Counted from the stretch's first letter, positions 18,001 through 27,473 are shown. The stretch is DNA of 64,000 bases from CAWBBA01 sp963741625 (GCA_963741625.1 CAVUIT010000011.1:186001-250000); one strand, 5' to 3'. A program made the numbers and translations. The notes: generated by a model from the sequence alone, not told the origin.

Positions 18001-19364
18001 GTATATGCCACCTTACCGATGTCTGTTACTTTGAGCCCGAGGCTTTCCTTCGCGGACTCCTCCAGGAATGAGCCCGTTCCCGCGCTGCACGCTTCATTCA
18101 TCGCATAATCGCTGGGCACCCCGTTGGTGATATACGTGTACTTGGCGTCCTGGCCCCCAATCTCGAAAATGGTATCCACCTGTGGATCAAAGTGCACGGC
18201 CGCGGCGGCATGAGCTATAATCTCGTTGATCACTCCGTCGGTCATGGCATGGAGGCCGGAGATTTGCCGGCCTGATCCTGTAACTCCCAATCCTATGATG
18301 CTGATTGGAACGTCGATCTGCTCGGCCAGGCTGCTGTACACTTTCCGGGAAGCCGCAACCGGATCGCCGTCGGTCCGGAGGTAGTCGGCTGCCAGTATAG
18401 CCTTGTCCCGGCAGCGCATGATCACCCCTTTGGTAGTGGTAGAACCGACGTCCAGACCCAAGACGGTGCGGTCGCCGGCTTCGGCTTTTCCGCGGGGCCG
18501 ATCTTCGAAACGGACCATGGACCGGAACTCCGACAGCGGCTTAAGGTATGAGAAGGCCGACCCTTTTTTCTGATATACCTCATCGGAGCCTGTGTAAGGG
18601 ACCGTGGGATTGTCCAGGGCCCATAGAGCGGCTCCAAGGGCCTCGAAATAGGGGGCTTCTTCGGGGACGTAGAGATCTTCGATCTCCTTGGCCAGGTAAT
18701 GCATCATGGTTTTATTGCGGGACGAACCACCGACCAGAAGAACAGACTTCTTAGGAAGCTTCTTCAATAACTCTACCACCTTGCTCGCCATCATCTTGGC
18801 AAGGCCGGCCACTACTTGGTCTTTCGGGATACCCTTATTCAGAGCGTGAGTACAGTCGCTCTTACAGAATACGGAACATCTGCCCGAAACACGATGTGGG
18901 TGCTCGCAGATCCCTAACTCGGCTACATCCTCAAGACCGAGGTTCATCCTCCCGATTTGCTGGAGAAAGAACTCGCCGGTGCCGGAGGCGCATTTGTTAC
19001 CAGTCTGTATTCCCTGGATTTTCCCGTCTTCGTCCAGGTGGTACACCAGAAACGTTTCCCCGCCCGCGCTGACGACCACTCGATAGGGATCATCTTTGCC
19101 GAGTATCTGAGCGACCGCCCTCTCTACCGCCTCGGGTTCGGAAACGGTCGACAACCTGATAAAATTGATGAATTTTCGTCCAGTGACTGCGATCGGGATC
19201 TCACGCACTTGGGGAACCTGTTCAAGCGCATCGAGCAAGGTCTTTCTGGGATTACCCTCATGTGTGATGGTCGAGGCGTCAATTACCTCTATTCTGTCCG
19301 CTTCCCTGCGCAGGCGGACCATGCCAAGCGTGGAGGCCCCCAAACAAATGCCCAGCGCTTCCAT
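15087..19364 (-). CDS. Giant 2-hydroxyacyl-CoA dehydratase activase-type protein (double BcrA/BadF/BzdN/HgdC ATPase + DUF2229)
   Basis: 1425 residues from the ATG at 19364 (GGGAG upstream). Two ASKHA-fold ATPase domains occur in tandem: residues about 1-275 ('GICLGASTLGM', 'NKCASGTGEFF', 'CSVFCKSDCTHAL') and about 305-575 ('GLDVGSTTTKGVIM', 'NEACSAGTGSFLEE', 'NDQCAAFIGSDIKN'). The cysteines following each correspond to the bridging Fe-S cluster ligands of HgdC-type activators, which use ATP to push electrons into a dehydratase or benzoyl-CoA-reductase-like partner. The remaining 850 residues are the DUF2229/HgdB-like region with conserved Cys ('SCGPDSFVVGYF', 'GPCRFGQYNVF'). Such large fusions are common in anaerobes but their substrate is unknown. 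Confidence 0.9.
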   Translation of the reverse strand: MEALGICLGASTLGMVRLRREADRIEVIDASTITHEGNPRKTLLDALEQVPQVREIPIAVTGRKFINFIRLSTVSEPEAVERAVAQILGKDDPYRVVVSAGGETFLVYHLDEDGKIQGIQTGNKCASGTGEFFLQQIGRMNLGLEDVAELGICEHPHRVSGRCSVFCKSDCTHALNKGIPKDQVVAGLAKMMASKVVELLKKLPKKSVLLVGGSSRNKTMMHYLAKEIEDLYVPEEAPYFEALGAALWALDNPTVPYTGSDEVYQKKGSAFSYLKPLSEFRSMVRFEDRPRGKAEAGDRTVLGLDVGSTTTKGVIMRCRDKAILAADYLRTDGDPVAASRKVYSSLAEQIDVPISIIGLGVTGSGRQISGLHAMTDGVINEIIAHAAAAVHFDPQVDTIFEIGGQDAKYTYITNGVPSDYAMNEACSAGTGSFLEESAKESLGLKVTDIGKVAYTGLNPPNFNDQCAAFIGSDIKNAAQEGIPVNDIVAGLVYSICMNYSNRVKGNRPVGKKVFMQGGVCYNEAIPAAMAALTGKEIIVPPEPGLMGAFGVALEVERRIELGLMKEASFDLNRLAARDVNYKKSFVCGGGKEKCDRRCEIARIEIEEKTYPFGGACNRYVNLIHHLEFDKSALDMVDYRQRVAFRDLEADNVADNRPTIGMNRSFLVNTYFPFFNGFFKSLGYRPVLPDTVDPSGVDQQGAAFCFPVEIAHGFMANLLSKDPDVLFLPHIRGVPTDSDNANTCTCVFVQGEAFYLKSTFEETQSKKVITPYLDLSRGFEPQTAEFLKVASELGSSRADGLKAFKAGMAAQAAYRDEIRSAGVKILQELEQDSEAMAIVLFGRPYNAFAGEANKGIPGKFASRGYRIIPFDMLPYEDQTLDDADTMYWSMGRMILKAARFVKNHPRLFGTYISNFSCGPDSFVVGYFREEMGRKPSLTLELDSHTADAGLETRIEAFLDIVRYYRELESKKQIPVIRKEFRAAVATIADGKPVIATADGRRLPLTDPSVRIVLPAMGRFAHEGLVQTFKKVGINAHGLPPADDEVLKIGRGNSTCKECLPLQTTVGSMLNYFWQDRPAGEVTAYFMPGAGGPCRFGQYNVFSRRLIERHRIPDAAVLTLNAANGYMGLGDRFTLPAWRAIIIGDVMYEIWSTLMAAAADRESAMEIFFREWDSLVQVIHKSWREIRRRIQSVAQVLARIPLKMPYEEMPKISLIGEIYVRNDPISLQKLVEKMADRGFIVRTSQTSEWIKYVDWLIKNGIEGRPDIPFWIRYFVKRHFDRKIRDLFAPSGLFFHETLHVEDLIHAGEKFVSPLLTGEAILTVGAALHEILNPACGIISIGPFGCMPTRVAESILSEKFTTGEKLALLSQTNGHDPGHKSLLKKNQKLPFLAIETDGNAFPQIIEARLEAFALQSRRLHERMLEVKA

Positions 19365-20437
19365 GAACAATACTCCCTTTAGGCTTCCGGGTGATTCAAT
19401 ACAGCCTGAATTCAATCTTTTACTATAGTCGAGCCAAGTCCGGTCGGCAAGACCTAATAACGATGAGGTTCCCTCACTTTCACTTCATACAGACCATAAC
19501 CCATGCAATCACACACAAAAGCATACTCATTTGTGGTGATACACTCTTCATCATCTCGTTCCCTACCTCATTGGCAGGGGACCCTAAAATGAAGACGATT
19601 TTGTCCTTTTCAAGGAGTGTTGCCCATGTTATGGGTGTTGACTGTGGGGCATGTTCCGGTCAACAAAAGCGCCCCCCATCTAACAACAATTTATAGGGCT
19701 TTCGGGGATGTCAAGTTTGCGGACGCGGAAACGACGGACAATTCCAGTGGATTAGACAGGTCAGCGTCCGCAGTTGTCAAATTTCGTAAAGAAAAGTAGA
19801 ATTTTCGTGAAGAACCGGTGTGGCAAAAGGCTCCTGATACGTCCAGTTGCCTGCTTCAATTGGTCAAAGTTGATGTGGCACGTTAGTTGTACTCTGGCTG
19901 GCGACTACGTGTGTCTTCGCTGTTCATCTCGCGCACACAGGAGGTTGTTCACATGAAGCCCGCTGACCGTTCAACGGCAGAAGCAGGCCCCGCTCCTGCC
20001 ATCACGGGCGGTGGTTATGAGATGGGACAGGGAGGGTGAAACTGTCTCAAAATTCGTAGAATGGTTGACATCGTAGCACGAATACTCTCTCCCTGTGTCC
20101 CACTGGGAGAGGGGTGGGGTGAGGGAAACGAAAAACGTGAGCGCCCAGATCGTGGCACGATTCGGGCCTCCCTCCGCATTTTGAGACAGTTTCGGGTTTC
20201 TTTCCCTGGTACTGGACTGCGGAAGGCAACGGCAGGACCGGCGGTCCCTGCCGGCCGTGGATCAATGACCCCGCGTCCCGCGGGGAGGCCGGTCCTACCG
20301 CTAAACGCGTCCCGCTACGGGTACTCGACTGATCAGAATAAGCGACCGAATTTAGGAAACAGAGTACTTAGTCAAGTAAATAGCCCATCAAAGGCGTCTT
20401 GATTTATCCGAAGCACGAAGGAGCGTTAGAACCAACA
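19365..20437. other. Long intergenic region (about 1.07 kb)
   Basis: No supported gene. Bases 20060-20130 hold a repeat segment (CGTAGCACGAATACTCTC then CCCTGTGTCCC) that recurs at 26355-26400. Bases about 20230-20300 hold a GC-rich imperfect inverted repeat of the GGACCGGC type. Promoters for the divergent activase and VKOR-DsbA genes should lie here. Confidence 0.5.
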
Positions 20438-21736
20438 ATGAGTCTTCAGGAGAATCTCGGCAAACATCGGCCTTTTTTCGCAGGTCGGCTCCCATTCTTT
20501 TTGCTTTTGGTTCCAGCCCTGATAGGAATATTTGCCACCGGTTTTCTTTCCTATCGCCACGTTGTGCTAGCCAGTCACGCCGGTGCTGTCGGCGAGTCCG
20601 TTCTGTGCCGTGCAGACGGCAGAATCGATTGCGATTCCATTCTGTTGACAGATTACGCGGTGCTTTTTGGGTATGTCCCTTCTGCCGTCTTGGGCTTGAT
20701 GGGCTTTACTTTTGCGCTCTGGTGCATAATCAATGCACTCTTGAACGAGCGGATGAGAAAGGTCTCGTGGGTCCTCCTCGTCTTGTATTTTACCGCAGCC
20801 ATAGGATTCAGTTGGTATTACGTCTACATAATGATGTTCCAAATCGATATCATATGCACGTGGTGCATAGTTGCTCACGTGATGAACCTGTTGTCGCTCA
20901 TCACTGTGCTGCTGATCTCGATCAGGAAAAGACAAGAGTTTGCAGTCCCTGAAATATCCACCCTGGCCGAACGATTCTATTTTGTCCTAGGGGGGATTGC
21001 GATCTCCTTACTGGTTTTTGTCATGGCAGTGATGTGGGAAAAGTCGCTAAGCTTTGACGACGCGAAGAGCAAATTTGAGGAACTAGCCAACGATCCGGCC
21101 GTAATCATGGCTGTGCTTAAGAGTTCGCCAACCTATCAGGTTCCCATCACCTCGGATGACCCTGTTTTCGGCTCGCCCGCAGCTCCCCATCCGATTATTT
21201 TTTTCAGCGATTTTCAGTGTCCAGTATGCCCCAAGACAGAGGGCGTGCTTCGGGAACTAGTGGCCCTCAACCCGGATGTGCTGAAGCTGGTCTTCAAGAA
21301 CTACCCTTTGTCGAGGGAGTGTAATGGGGGCATAGTCGACGATGGAAATCGGCATCCCTTAGCCTGTACAGCGGCGCGAGCGGCCTACGCCGCTTTTCTC
21401 CTGGCAGGACCGCGCGGGTTCTGGGCTTACAATGACCTACTATTCAGCCATCAAAAGCAATTGAAGGGCGAGCCGTGGGTGGAGTTTGCTCAAAAGGTCG
21501 GACTGGATCTGGCGAAGTTTCAAGACCTGATGAAGCCGGATTCCCCCGCGGCCAGGAAAATAGCGGAAGACGTGGATCTTGGGACTAAGCTAAGGCTTCA
21601 CGCGACTCCACAGATTTTTTTCGAAGGAAAGAGAATTCCTGAGAATTTTAGGGGCGAATATCTTGCCGTCGCCCTAGAGGAGTTGATCAAGGCAAATCAC
21701 CCGGAGAAGAAGGATGTTCAGCTGCGGCGCAGGTAG
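20438..21736 (+). CDS. VKOR-DsbA fusion: membrane disulfide-forming oxidase with thioredoxin-like domain
   Basis: 432 residues. Residues about 18-200 are a four- or five-helix vitamin K epoxide reductase domain with the loop cysteine pair C57/C65 and the quinone-site pair C140-x2-C143 ('CTWC'). Residues about 245-420 are a DsbA-like thioredoxin fold with C261-x2-C264 ('QCPVCP') and the cis-Pro segment 'HATPQIFFEG'. The VKOR part re-oxidises the DsbA part with quinone, introducing disulfides into exported proteins. The ATG at 20438 is used; AAGGAG is 14 bases upstream, rather far. A truncated copy of its C-terminus lies at 28205-28393. Confidence 0.9.
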   Translation: MSLQENLGKHRPFFAGRLPFFLLLVPALIGIFATGFLSYRHVVLASHAGAVGESVLCRADGRIDCDSILLTDYAVLFGYVPSAVLGLMGFTFALWCIINALLNERMRKVSWVLLVLYFTAAIGFSWYYVYIMMFQIDIICTWCIVAHVMNLLSLITVLLISIRKRQEFAVPEISTLAERFYFVLGGIAISLLVFVMAVMWEKSLSFDDAKSKFEELANDPAVIMAVLKSSPTYQVPITSDDPVFGSPAAPHPIIFFSDFQCPVCPKTEGVLRELVALNPDVLKLVFKNYPLSRECNGGIVDDGNRHPLACTAARAAYAAFLLAGPRGFWAYNDLLFSHQKQLKGEPWVEFAQKVGLDLAKFQDLMKPDSPAARKIAEDVDLGTKLRLHATPQIFFEGKRIPENFRGEYLAVALEELIKANHPEKKDVQLRRR

Positions 21737-22039
21737 ACTGTCGCTGCGGTGGGGCGGAACCTAGATCAAACGGTTAGCGGCTGTCATGACGATTGCGCGG
21801 CACGGTTCGTGAAATCCCTGAAAGATGGTTCAAGCTGTTCAGCAACGGTATTAGTGCAAAGAACAAACCCAAACGGAATGAAGAAAATAAGACTGGCGCG
21901 CAAAAGACATAACCGTTTACGGTTGAACGGGTACATTCGGACGCAGGGGGTAGGGTTCAGAGGATGAGCGTCAATTGGTAGAGCCCCTTAATACCAATGC
22001 GCTATCAAAGAGATAACATCCGAAGTGGGTTTGCAAAAC

Positions 22040-22381
22040 AAAATCCCCCCTTTCCCCCCTTCGTAAAGGGGGGAAAGGGGCATAGGCGTTAAAATAACGC
22101 TTATCCATTGGTTGCGAAAGCGTTGTCCCGTAGGGACACTTTGATAGTAGACCGGTGCTTCAGCGCCGGGAAAATGCGGGAATAAAAGATATTTCAGTCC
22201 TGTACGGACGACCGAAATCGTCCTGGCTGGCCCGATGAATCAATCGTCCCTAAAGGGACGACGGACCTCTGTCTTTACCGCTTTCCCGGCGATAAATCGC
22301 CCGGCTACTATCGCGTCGTCCCTCTGGGACGAAGAGGACTTAGGGCTTATTTTAACGCCTATGGGGGAAAGGGGGGATTTT
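22040..22381. repeat. 342-bp MITE-like element with terminal inverted repeats
   Basis: Outer ends are AAAATCCCCCCTTTCC and its inverse. Just inside is a perfect 17-bp inverted pair, CATAGGCGTTAAAATAA at 22081-22097 and its reverse complement at 22347-22363. The interior carries several short inverted GTCCC..GGGAC hairpins and no open frame of note. Structure suggests a non-autonomous mobile element or an intergenic mosaic repeat. Confidence 0.6.
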
Positions 22382-22597
22382 GACGACCAGCACTACTTCT
22401 GCTCTCACCTAAATCACATCTTTGAAAGCGAACTGGTATACCCCGGTGGAGTCTTGCGGCCAAATCTGTGTCAATCAGTCCGATGAGCCGCATTCGTTTT
22501 CGCAGTGCCGGCAGAATGGTTGAGAGTCTATACCGGTTCTCGAAAATTGCGTCGGATTCGATGATGATTCACGCCCACATCCCGCATGGTCTAACCA

Positions 22598-22680
22598 TGT
22601 CATTGCGAGGAGTGTAACGACGAAGCAATCCCATTATTGGCTAATTGGAGATTGCTTCGGGATTCGCCCTCGCAATGACA
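22598..22680. repeat. Dispersed intergenic hairpin repeat (TGTCATTGCGAG...CTCGCAATGACA)
   Basis: 83-base element with TGTCATTGCGAG at one end and the inverse at the other, and an inner inverted pair around GAAGCAATC/GATTGCTTC. Further copies at 26036-26114 and 28909-28994, and a fragment at 371-403. Confidence 0.8.
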
Positions 22681-22747
22681 ATCTTCCAATTTTTTCGCCG
22701 ACCCACACCGACATTACTTTTGAGAATCCGTAATAAGATAACGGCCC

Positions 22748-24908
22748 AAAATTGTCACCCAGCTTTGTTCTCAACCCGTTGGAATTACTGAACTCACATT
22801 CGCGCTTTTTCCCGAGGGGTTTTGGATAGTTTTTTGTTTCAGCTTTCCATTGTTGGCTCGAATGCGTTTGAACGGGCTATGTACTCCGGTGTGATTCCGC
22901 GGGATGAGGCGCTTGAGGCCATTCTTGTGGTCCCTGCGGACAAAGGTATTCCGTGTTGTCCGGAGCCGACCCGATGAACCGGGGAGTTTGCTGCGGAGGG
23001 ATGTGAGGTCTCATCCGGCCCCTCTTCTCGGTTGTGTCCCGATTGCCCCCTCTGATCCGACGCTGACAGAGGGATTGGTAAAAACAGCCTCCGATAGTCC
23101 GAGGATCTGGAGATACCTCTTTTGGATCGGGTCGAGCGGCTCGGCCAAGAATCTGCGTTCATCGGTTCGTATCACAATCACGGAGACAAACTTGGTGGTC
23201 ATCATAAAGGATGTGGGACGGGAGGTCTGCCGGTTGTTCCAACCGACCACCTTGGAGTCGCTCCCTTTGAGAGAGACTCTCATGGTCCTCTCCATAAGAC
23301 GCCAGATCATGAGGGCCAACACCAGGATCAGTCCCAAAGCTTCAATGCGGCGAGGAGATTTGAGGAACAGGGCATTGACGATCACGGGATCCTTGAGGAA
23401 CCCAAAATTCTGCTCTACGGAATGTTGGTCGTGATAGGCTCTGAGAAGCTCCTTTGAGCTGAGTCCTCCGGAGGATTCTTCAGGCTCGTTCGTGATGAGC
23501 ACGAAGCATCCCGCCTCTTTCCGGGCGCGAGCGATGGCTTGCTCCCTGGGCCTGAGGCTGATCTTGAGCCGGTAGGTAATGCGTTGGATCTTTCGTGTTC
23601 CGTCGGCTTTGGGTCTGCCGGTTGCATAGACGGGTTTTTCTTCCACCTGGCCGACCAGCTCATGGAACCGCCCCTTGGGGAGCCGTAAGACGGCAGCCTG
23701 TGCATCGGGAGCACAGGCGTACTCGATCTTCTCCTGTTCGCTGGCGACCCGTTCCATTTCTACACGGTCCTTTTCAAGGGTGCGTTCCAGCTTCTTTACT
23801 CGGCGTTCGTCGTATGCATCGGAATGAATCACCAAAGCCCTATACCAGACCCCATGCAGATCCACCAGAGTCTCGAACCCATGGTAGTGCGCAGGTTTGC
23901 GCTTGGGAGTGGAAGGCTCTTCAGACAAGATTCCCAGATCGTGCAAGATGTCCTGTCTCACCGCATTGGCAATGGCCTTGCCACACTCCTTGTCCGACGC
24001 AGGAAGCCGAGAGACAAAACGAAAGCCGCTTTTCCAATCATCCATCAAGGCAAGATTGTCAGGAGTGATCAGGGCGGAATACGCCACATAGAGAAAATTG
24101 TCCTGTCCCAGCTCGGCCATCCGCTCCACCATCGTGGGGATGAGGTTGCGGTTGACCACCTTGTCCGAGAGATTGCCGTTTTCACACTGGGAGAAGATCG
24201 GGATACCTGCGTCCACACACAACAGAGAATGCACCAGCTGCTTGAGATCCGGTCTATGATCTTTGCTGAATCCGAATGTGATCACGAAGGGCTGATCACG
24301 AGACTCTTCTCCATACAGGTCATAGTCCCCATACACGCTGTGAGACGTGGTATCGTGGTGAACATGTGTGATGTCCAGATCAAACAGCTTTACTGCACGA
24401 AGGGCCACGGCAGAAAGCACCTTGCCTGTCCCCACCTCAAAGATACGATCAAGTGCTCGGCCCACGGCATCGTCGTTGAGTTTCTCCGGAGAAATCGCCT
24501 CTCCCAGAAGCAACTCCGTGTCCAGCTTGGCGAACGCCTGGGGAAGCCGGAACAGAGGGCTTCTTCCCGAGAGGGAATCGAGTATGAGCGCCAACACAAT
24601 TTGACCGTCACTCACCCCTCGTTTCGAGCCACAAAGCCTGTCAACCTCTTCCACCACCCCCAGCGTGCGAGCATAGGCAGAGATGACCGGAAGAAATCTC
24701 ACCTCGCATGCACGTAGCCGCTCGCCTTCTTTCATGGCCGAACACCTCCTCATGCAGATGTCTAGCCTCTATGACAAAGCCCGATCCCGTACCAGACCCT
24801 TTTCACGCAAGCTGAAAAAACTACCCCCTGCGGCTATAAAAAAGTGCGAAACGGAACTGAAGATCGCAAGCCGTTACCGTGCAGAGTACCGCAGGGTGAC
24901 ACTTTTTG
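22748..24908 (-). mobile_element. IS1634-like insertion sequence
   Basis: Encloses one transposase gene. Imperfect terminal inverted repeats are suggested by CAAAATTGTCACCC at the left (from 22747) and GGGTGACACTTTTTG at the right (24894-24908). The right flank carries a second, diverged copy of about 45 bases of the end sequence (24971-25018), so the exact right boundary is ambiguous. About 2.1 kb, normal for the family. Confidence 0.65.
23011..24735 (-). CDS. IS1634-family (IS4-like DDE) transposase
   Basis: 574 residues from the ATG at 24735, which follows GAGGAGG. The family shows 'LDITHVHHDTTSHSVYGDY' (first catalytic Asp with DTT), 'GNLSDKVVNRNLIPTMV', and the C-terminal 'LLRAYHDQHSVEQNFGFLKDP' (YREK-like region carrying the catalytic Glu). 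Cuts and pastes its own element. The reading frame is intact, unlike the IS3 remnant at 47 kb, so this copy could still be active. Confidence 0.88.
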   Translation of the reverse strand: MKEGERLRACEVRFLPVISAYARTLGVVEEVDRLCGSKRGVSDGQIVLALILDSLSGRSPLFRLPQAFAKLDTELLLGEAISPEKLNDDAVGRALDRIFEVGTGKVLSAVALRAVKLFDLDITHVHHDTTSHSVYGDYDLYGEESRDQPFVITFGFSKDHRPDLKQLVHSLLCVDAGIPIFSQCENGNLSDKVVNRNLIPTMVERMAELGQDNFLYVAYSALITPDNLALMDDWKSGFRFVSRLPASDKECGKAIANAVRQDILHDLGILSEEPSTPKRKPAHYHGFETLVDLHGVWYRALVIHSDAYDERRVKKLERTLEKDRVEMERVASEQEKIEYACAPDAQAAVLRLPKGRFHELVGQVEEKPVYATGRPKADGTRKIQRITYRLKISLRPREQAIARARKEAGCFVLITNEPEESSGGLSSKELLRAYHDQHSVEQNFGFLKDPVIVNALFLKSPRRIEALGLILVLALMIWRLMERTMRVSLKGSDSKVVGWNNRQTSRPTSFMMTTKFVSVIVIRTDERRFLAEPLDPIQKRYLQILGLSEAVFTNPSVSVGSEGAIGTQPRRGAG

Positions 24909-24970
24909 TCTCATGGTGGCCCAAAATTGTCCGCCTGTATTATTAGTAAACCTGTGGAATTACTTAAGAT

Positions 24971-25018
24971 CACAAGCCGATACGGTGCAGAGTACCGCAG
25001 GGTGCCCATTTTTGTGTC
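24971..25018 (+). repeat. Direct repeat of the IS right-end sequence
   Basis: About 45 bases (CACAAGCCGATACGGTGCAG...) that repeat, with a few changes, the sequence at about 24863-24908. The intervening 60 bases include GGCCCAAAATTGTC, which also occurs at the IS left end. This may reflect an older insertion of the same family. Confidence 0.55.
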
Positions 25019-25090
25019 AAGGAGATTGAATCAGCCAATCCTCGCTCACAAATATCTACGTTATCTCAAGCAGTTAGACTTGACGGGAAT

Positions 25091-25106
25091 TGGCATGGTA
25101 ATTGCT
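25091..25106 (+). promoter_or_regulatory. Sigma-54 promoter upstream of the pilin gene
   Basis: TGGCAT, five bases, TTGCT, with the invariant GG (25092-25093) and GC (25104-25105) exactly ten bases apart, matching the -24/-12 consensus TGGCAC-N5-TTGC with one mismatch. It lies about 100 bases before the pilin start. Pilin genes of deltaproteobacteria are often RpoN/PilR controlled, which supports the call. Confidence 0.65.
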
Positions 25107-25205
25107 ACATTAAGGCTCGGACAGGGGGGGCGCTAAACTGCAACCAGTCTGAAAGACCGTGCCGCTTGCACGGCACGAAACAAACAAACCGATAAGGAGG
25201 ACATC

Positions 25206-25859
25206 ATGCACAGGGCACTGAAGAACGAGAAGGGTTTTACCCTGATTGAACTCATGGTCGTGGTGGCGATCATCGGCATTATTTTGGCCGTTGCTATCCC
25301 CTACTACGTCAGTTACAAGAGGGCTGCGTGCGACAGGACCGCGGACGCGGACGTCTCGAGGCTGAATGTGGCCGTTGAACGGTTTTCAAACGAACTCGTC
25401 GATGTTAATAGTGCCTTCGATGAGACTAATCAGATTCTTTTCGTAGGCAACCTCACATGGGTCCTTGGGTCTTATTACGGATGGGGCGGCACCACAGAAA
25501 AATGTGGTGTGAATATGGGATTCACACAGCCAGGGGGGGCCGGTTCTCAGATTGTCGTGAATGCATGTTCGACGATGGGTGGCCGCGTAGGCGCAAACGT
25601 CGATGACAGGTATATTTACTCAGCTCAGCTTGGCGGTGGGACATCAGGCGCAGCCACAGTTGGGGCGTGTCCGGTGGTCGTGGCGCCTTATGGTAACCCT
25701 GTGGTTACGGTGTCGGCCACTGTACCCGCCAACTGGTATAGGTTTCCAGCAACGGGGGTGAACTGCTTCCAGGCATCCATGGTTCCCCAACCGGTTCCTG
25801 TTCCGCTCGCCCTAGCCATACCGCCGGGCGGAGCAATTGACTGTGCGAATGTGCGATAA
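25206..25859 (+). CDS. Type IV pilin / type II secretion pseudopilin-like protein
   Basis: 217 residues. A short positively charged leader ends in a prepilin peptidase site (KG^FTLIELMVVVAIIGIILAVAIP) with Glu at mature position 5 and a 20-residue hydrophobic helix used for filament packing. The globular part has several Cys (CDR, KCGV, NACS, GACP, NCFQ, DCAN), more than usual, implying disulfides. Start follows AAGGAGGACATC. Single-gene unit between a sigma-54 promoter and a strong terminator. It may be a major pilin (PilA type), but no other pilus genes are near. Confidence 0.85.
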   Translation: MHRALKNEKGFTLIELMVVVAIIGIILAVAIPYYVSYKRAACDRTADADVSRLNVAVERFSNELVDVNSAFDETNQILFVGNLTWVLGSYYGWGGTTEKCGVNMGFTQPGGAGSQIVVNACSTMGGRVGANVDDRYIYSAQLGGGTSGAATVGACPVVVAPYGNPVVTVSATVPANWYRFPATGVNCFQASMVPQPVPVPLALAIPPGGAIDCANVR

Positions 25860-25941
25860 CAAGAGAGTGGTATAGGCCCCGAGTTGCGGCGCGGGACTAG
25901 CGGGGTCGTTTGAGCTGCTTGGGGTTTTTCCCACCGAACAA

Positions 25942-25970
25942 GTCCGGGGAACAGAAGTTCCCCGGACTTT
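25942..25970 (+). terminator. Intrinsic terminator after the pilin gene
   Basis: 11-bp perfect stem GTCCGGGGAAC / GTTCCCCGGAC with an AGAA loop, followed by TTTT. Lies 83 bases after the pilin stop. Confidence 0.85.
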
Positions 25971-27473
25971 TCATTGATACCAACTCTTGCCCTGTTTGAT
26001 ACCAATTCGCTATAAAAAACATAACATGGCCGACTGTTGCCATTGCGGGGACGTCAGGCCCGAAGCAATCTTTCACCATTGAGATTGCTTCGTCGTTTCA
26101 CTCCTCGCAATGACAGCTCACATAAAGCATGTTACGAAAATATTGGCGAAGCGGTATGAAGGGGAACATGACAATAGAAATGGTTCCCCGAGAGGTCCGT
26201 AGTGGATCCTATAGCGATTCTCAAAAGTAATGGCGGAAAACGAAAATGATTTGGTGGCGATCCCGCGTTCCGCGCGGGACGGAACGCGGGGTTGCCCGTC
26301 ATCCGCAGACAGCCAGGATGAGCCTGTCTCAAAAACCACGAAGCGACTGAATTCGTAGCACGAATACCCTCACCCTGTGTCCCTCACCCAAAGGGGAGAG
26401 GGAATTGTAACCATTCTCGAAAATAATTTCCGATTATATACTCGCGTCATTCCGGCGAACAACCATGACCTGTCAGTCACAACGGAACAAGAAAGTGCAG
26501 CCGTAGAGTCTGGTGCCACGGATGCGTCCCGCCCCGCGGGGTTCATCCGTGCCTGCCGGTTATTACTCGATGGTCCACGATACCTCTCCAGCAAGAGAAC
26601 CTAATGCTGTGGACGTACCTGCCGGACCCGTCCCAGCACGGATGAGCCTTCGGCACATCCGTGGCACCAAATTTCTAACAGCTGGTGCACAAAGGGCAGG
26701 CACTTTTTCAGGTAAACGCCGGAATCCAGGAGGAGCTGGGTCCCGGCGTTCGCCCATATGCGCTAACTTAGCAAAATGATGTCCGTGATGTCAGTTACTT
26801 ATCACCCTCCCCCTTCCCCCTCCCGTCAAGGGAAGGGGTTTCTGAAAACCCTCTCCCCGTCGCGGGAGAGGGCAGGGTGAGGGGGTCTTGCGGGATGAAA
26901 TCACGGCCTTAAGATAGCGCATATGGGCGTTCGCCGGGACGACGGGAATGTGCCATTCGGAAAGAACTTTAGAGAAATGTCATATATAGGAGTTCTCGAA
27001 AGTAACCGCGGATTAAATTGCGGGTGTTCCGCCTACGCGGGACGACCTGATTTCCGACGAGCTTTTGGGAACAACTATGGCAGCCCCTTCTGTCAAGAGA
27101 TGCTTTTTGTATTGGGTGCCACGGACCTGGGCCTTGCCAGGTCCGTGCTTCCTCCCAGTTCTATGACCACGATAACTCAGAAGATTTCCAGCTTCATCTT
27201 ACCATCGGCTCGCTTTTCAATTGGGGGGACAACCTTACTATTTTCCCAAAACACCGGCACGGACCTGTCGGAGCCCAGGTCCGTGGCACCCAGGAGCCAA
27301 TCCGTGATTACTTTCGAGAACTCCTATTGTATCCATTCTGGACGTAACCTCTTTCCAGTTAAACAACGGTGTATCCCTCTGTCGAGCAAGTGGAGATCGA
27401 TCTGCCCTTCATATCGATGGAAGCAGGAAGGGGATCTTGGGGTTTTCTTTCAGAACTTCCAAGAAGTGAGACT
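25971..27473. repeat. 1.5-kb mosaic of intergenic repeats without genes
   Basis: No supported gene. From left to right: a copy of the TCATTGCGAG hairpin repeat (26036-26114); a GATCCCGCGTTCC/GGAACGCGGG inverted pair near 26270; the CGTAGCACGAATACCCTC segment shared with 20080; GGTGCCACGGATGCG paired with CATCCGTGGCACC (about 26510-26670); CACCCTCCCCCTTCC paired with AGGGCAGGGTGAGGG (about 26803-26884); and GGTGCCACGGACCTG paired with CAGGTCCGTGGCACC (about 27115-27295). Each pair could fold into a long hairpin. Confidence 0.65.

Larger units (their letters stand above)
21737..22747. other. Repeat-rich intergenic region
   Basis: No supported gene. Contains the inverted-repeat element at 22040-22381 and a dispersed hairpin repeat at 22598-22680, plus low-information sequence. 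Confidence 0.5.

Noticed and set aside
22235..22486. 83-codon frame in the intergenic repeat
   Set aside because: Lies within and across the MITE-like element; translation is of repeat hairpins.
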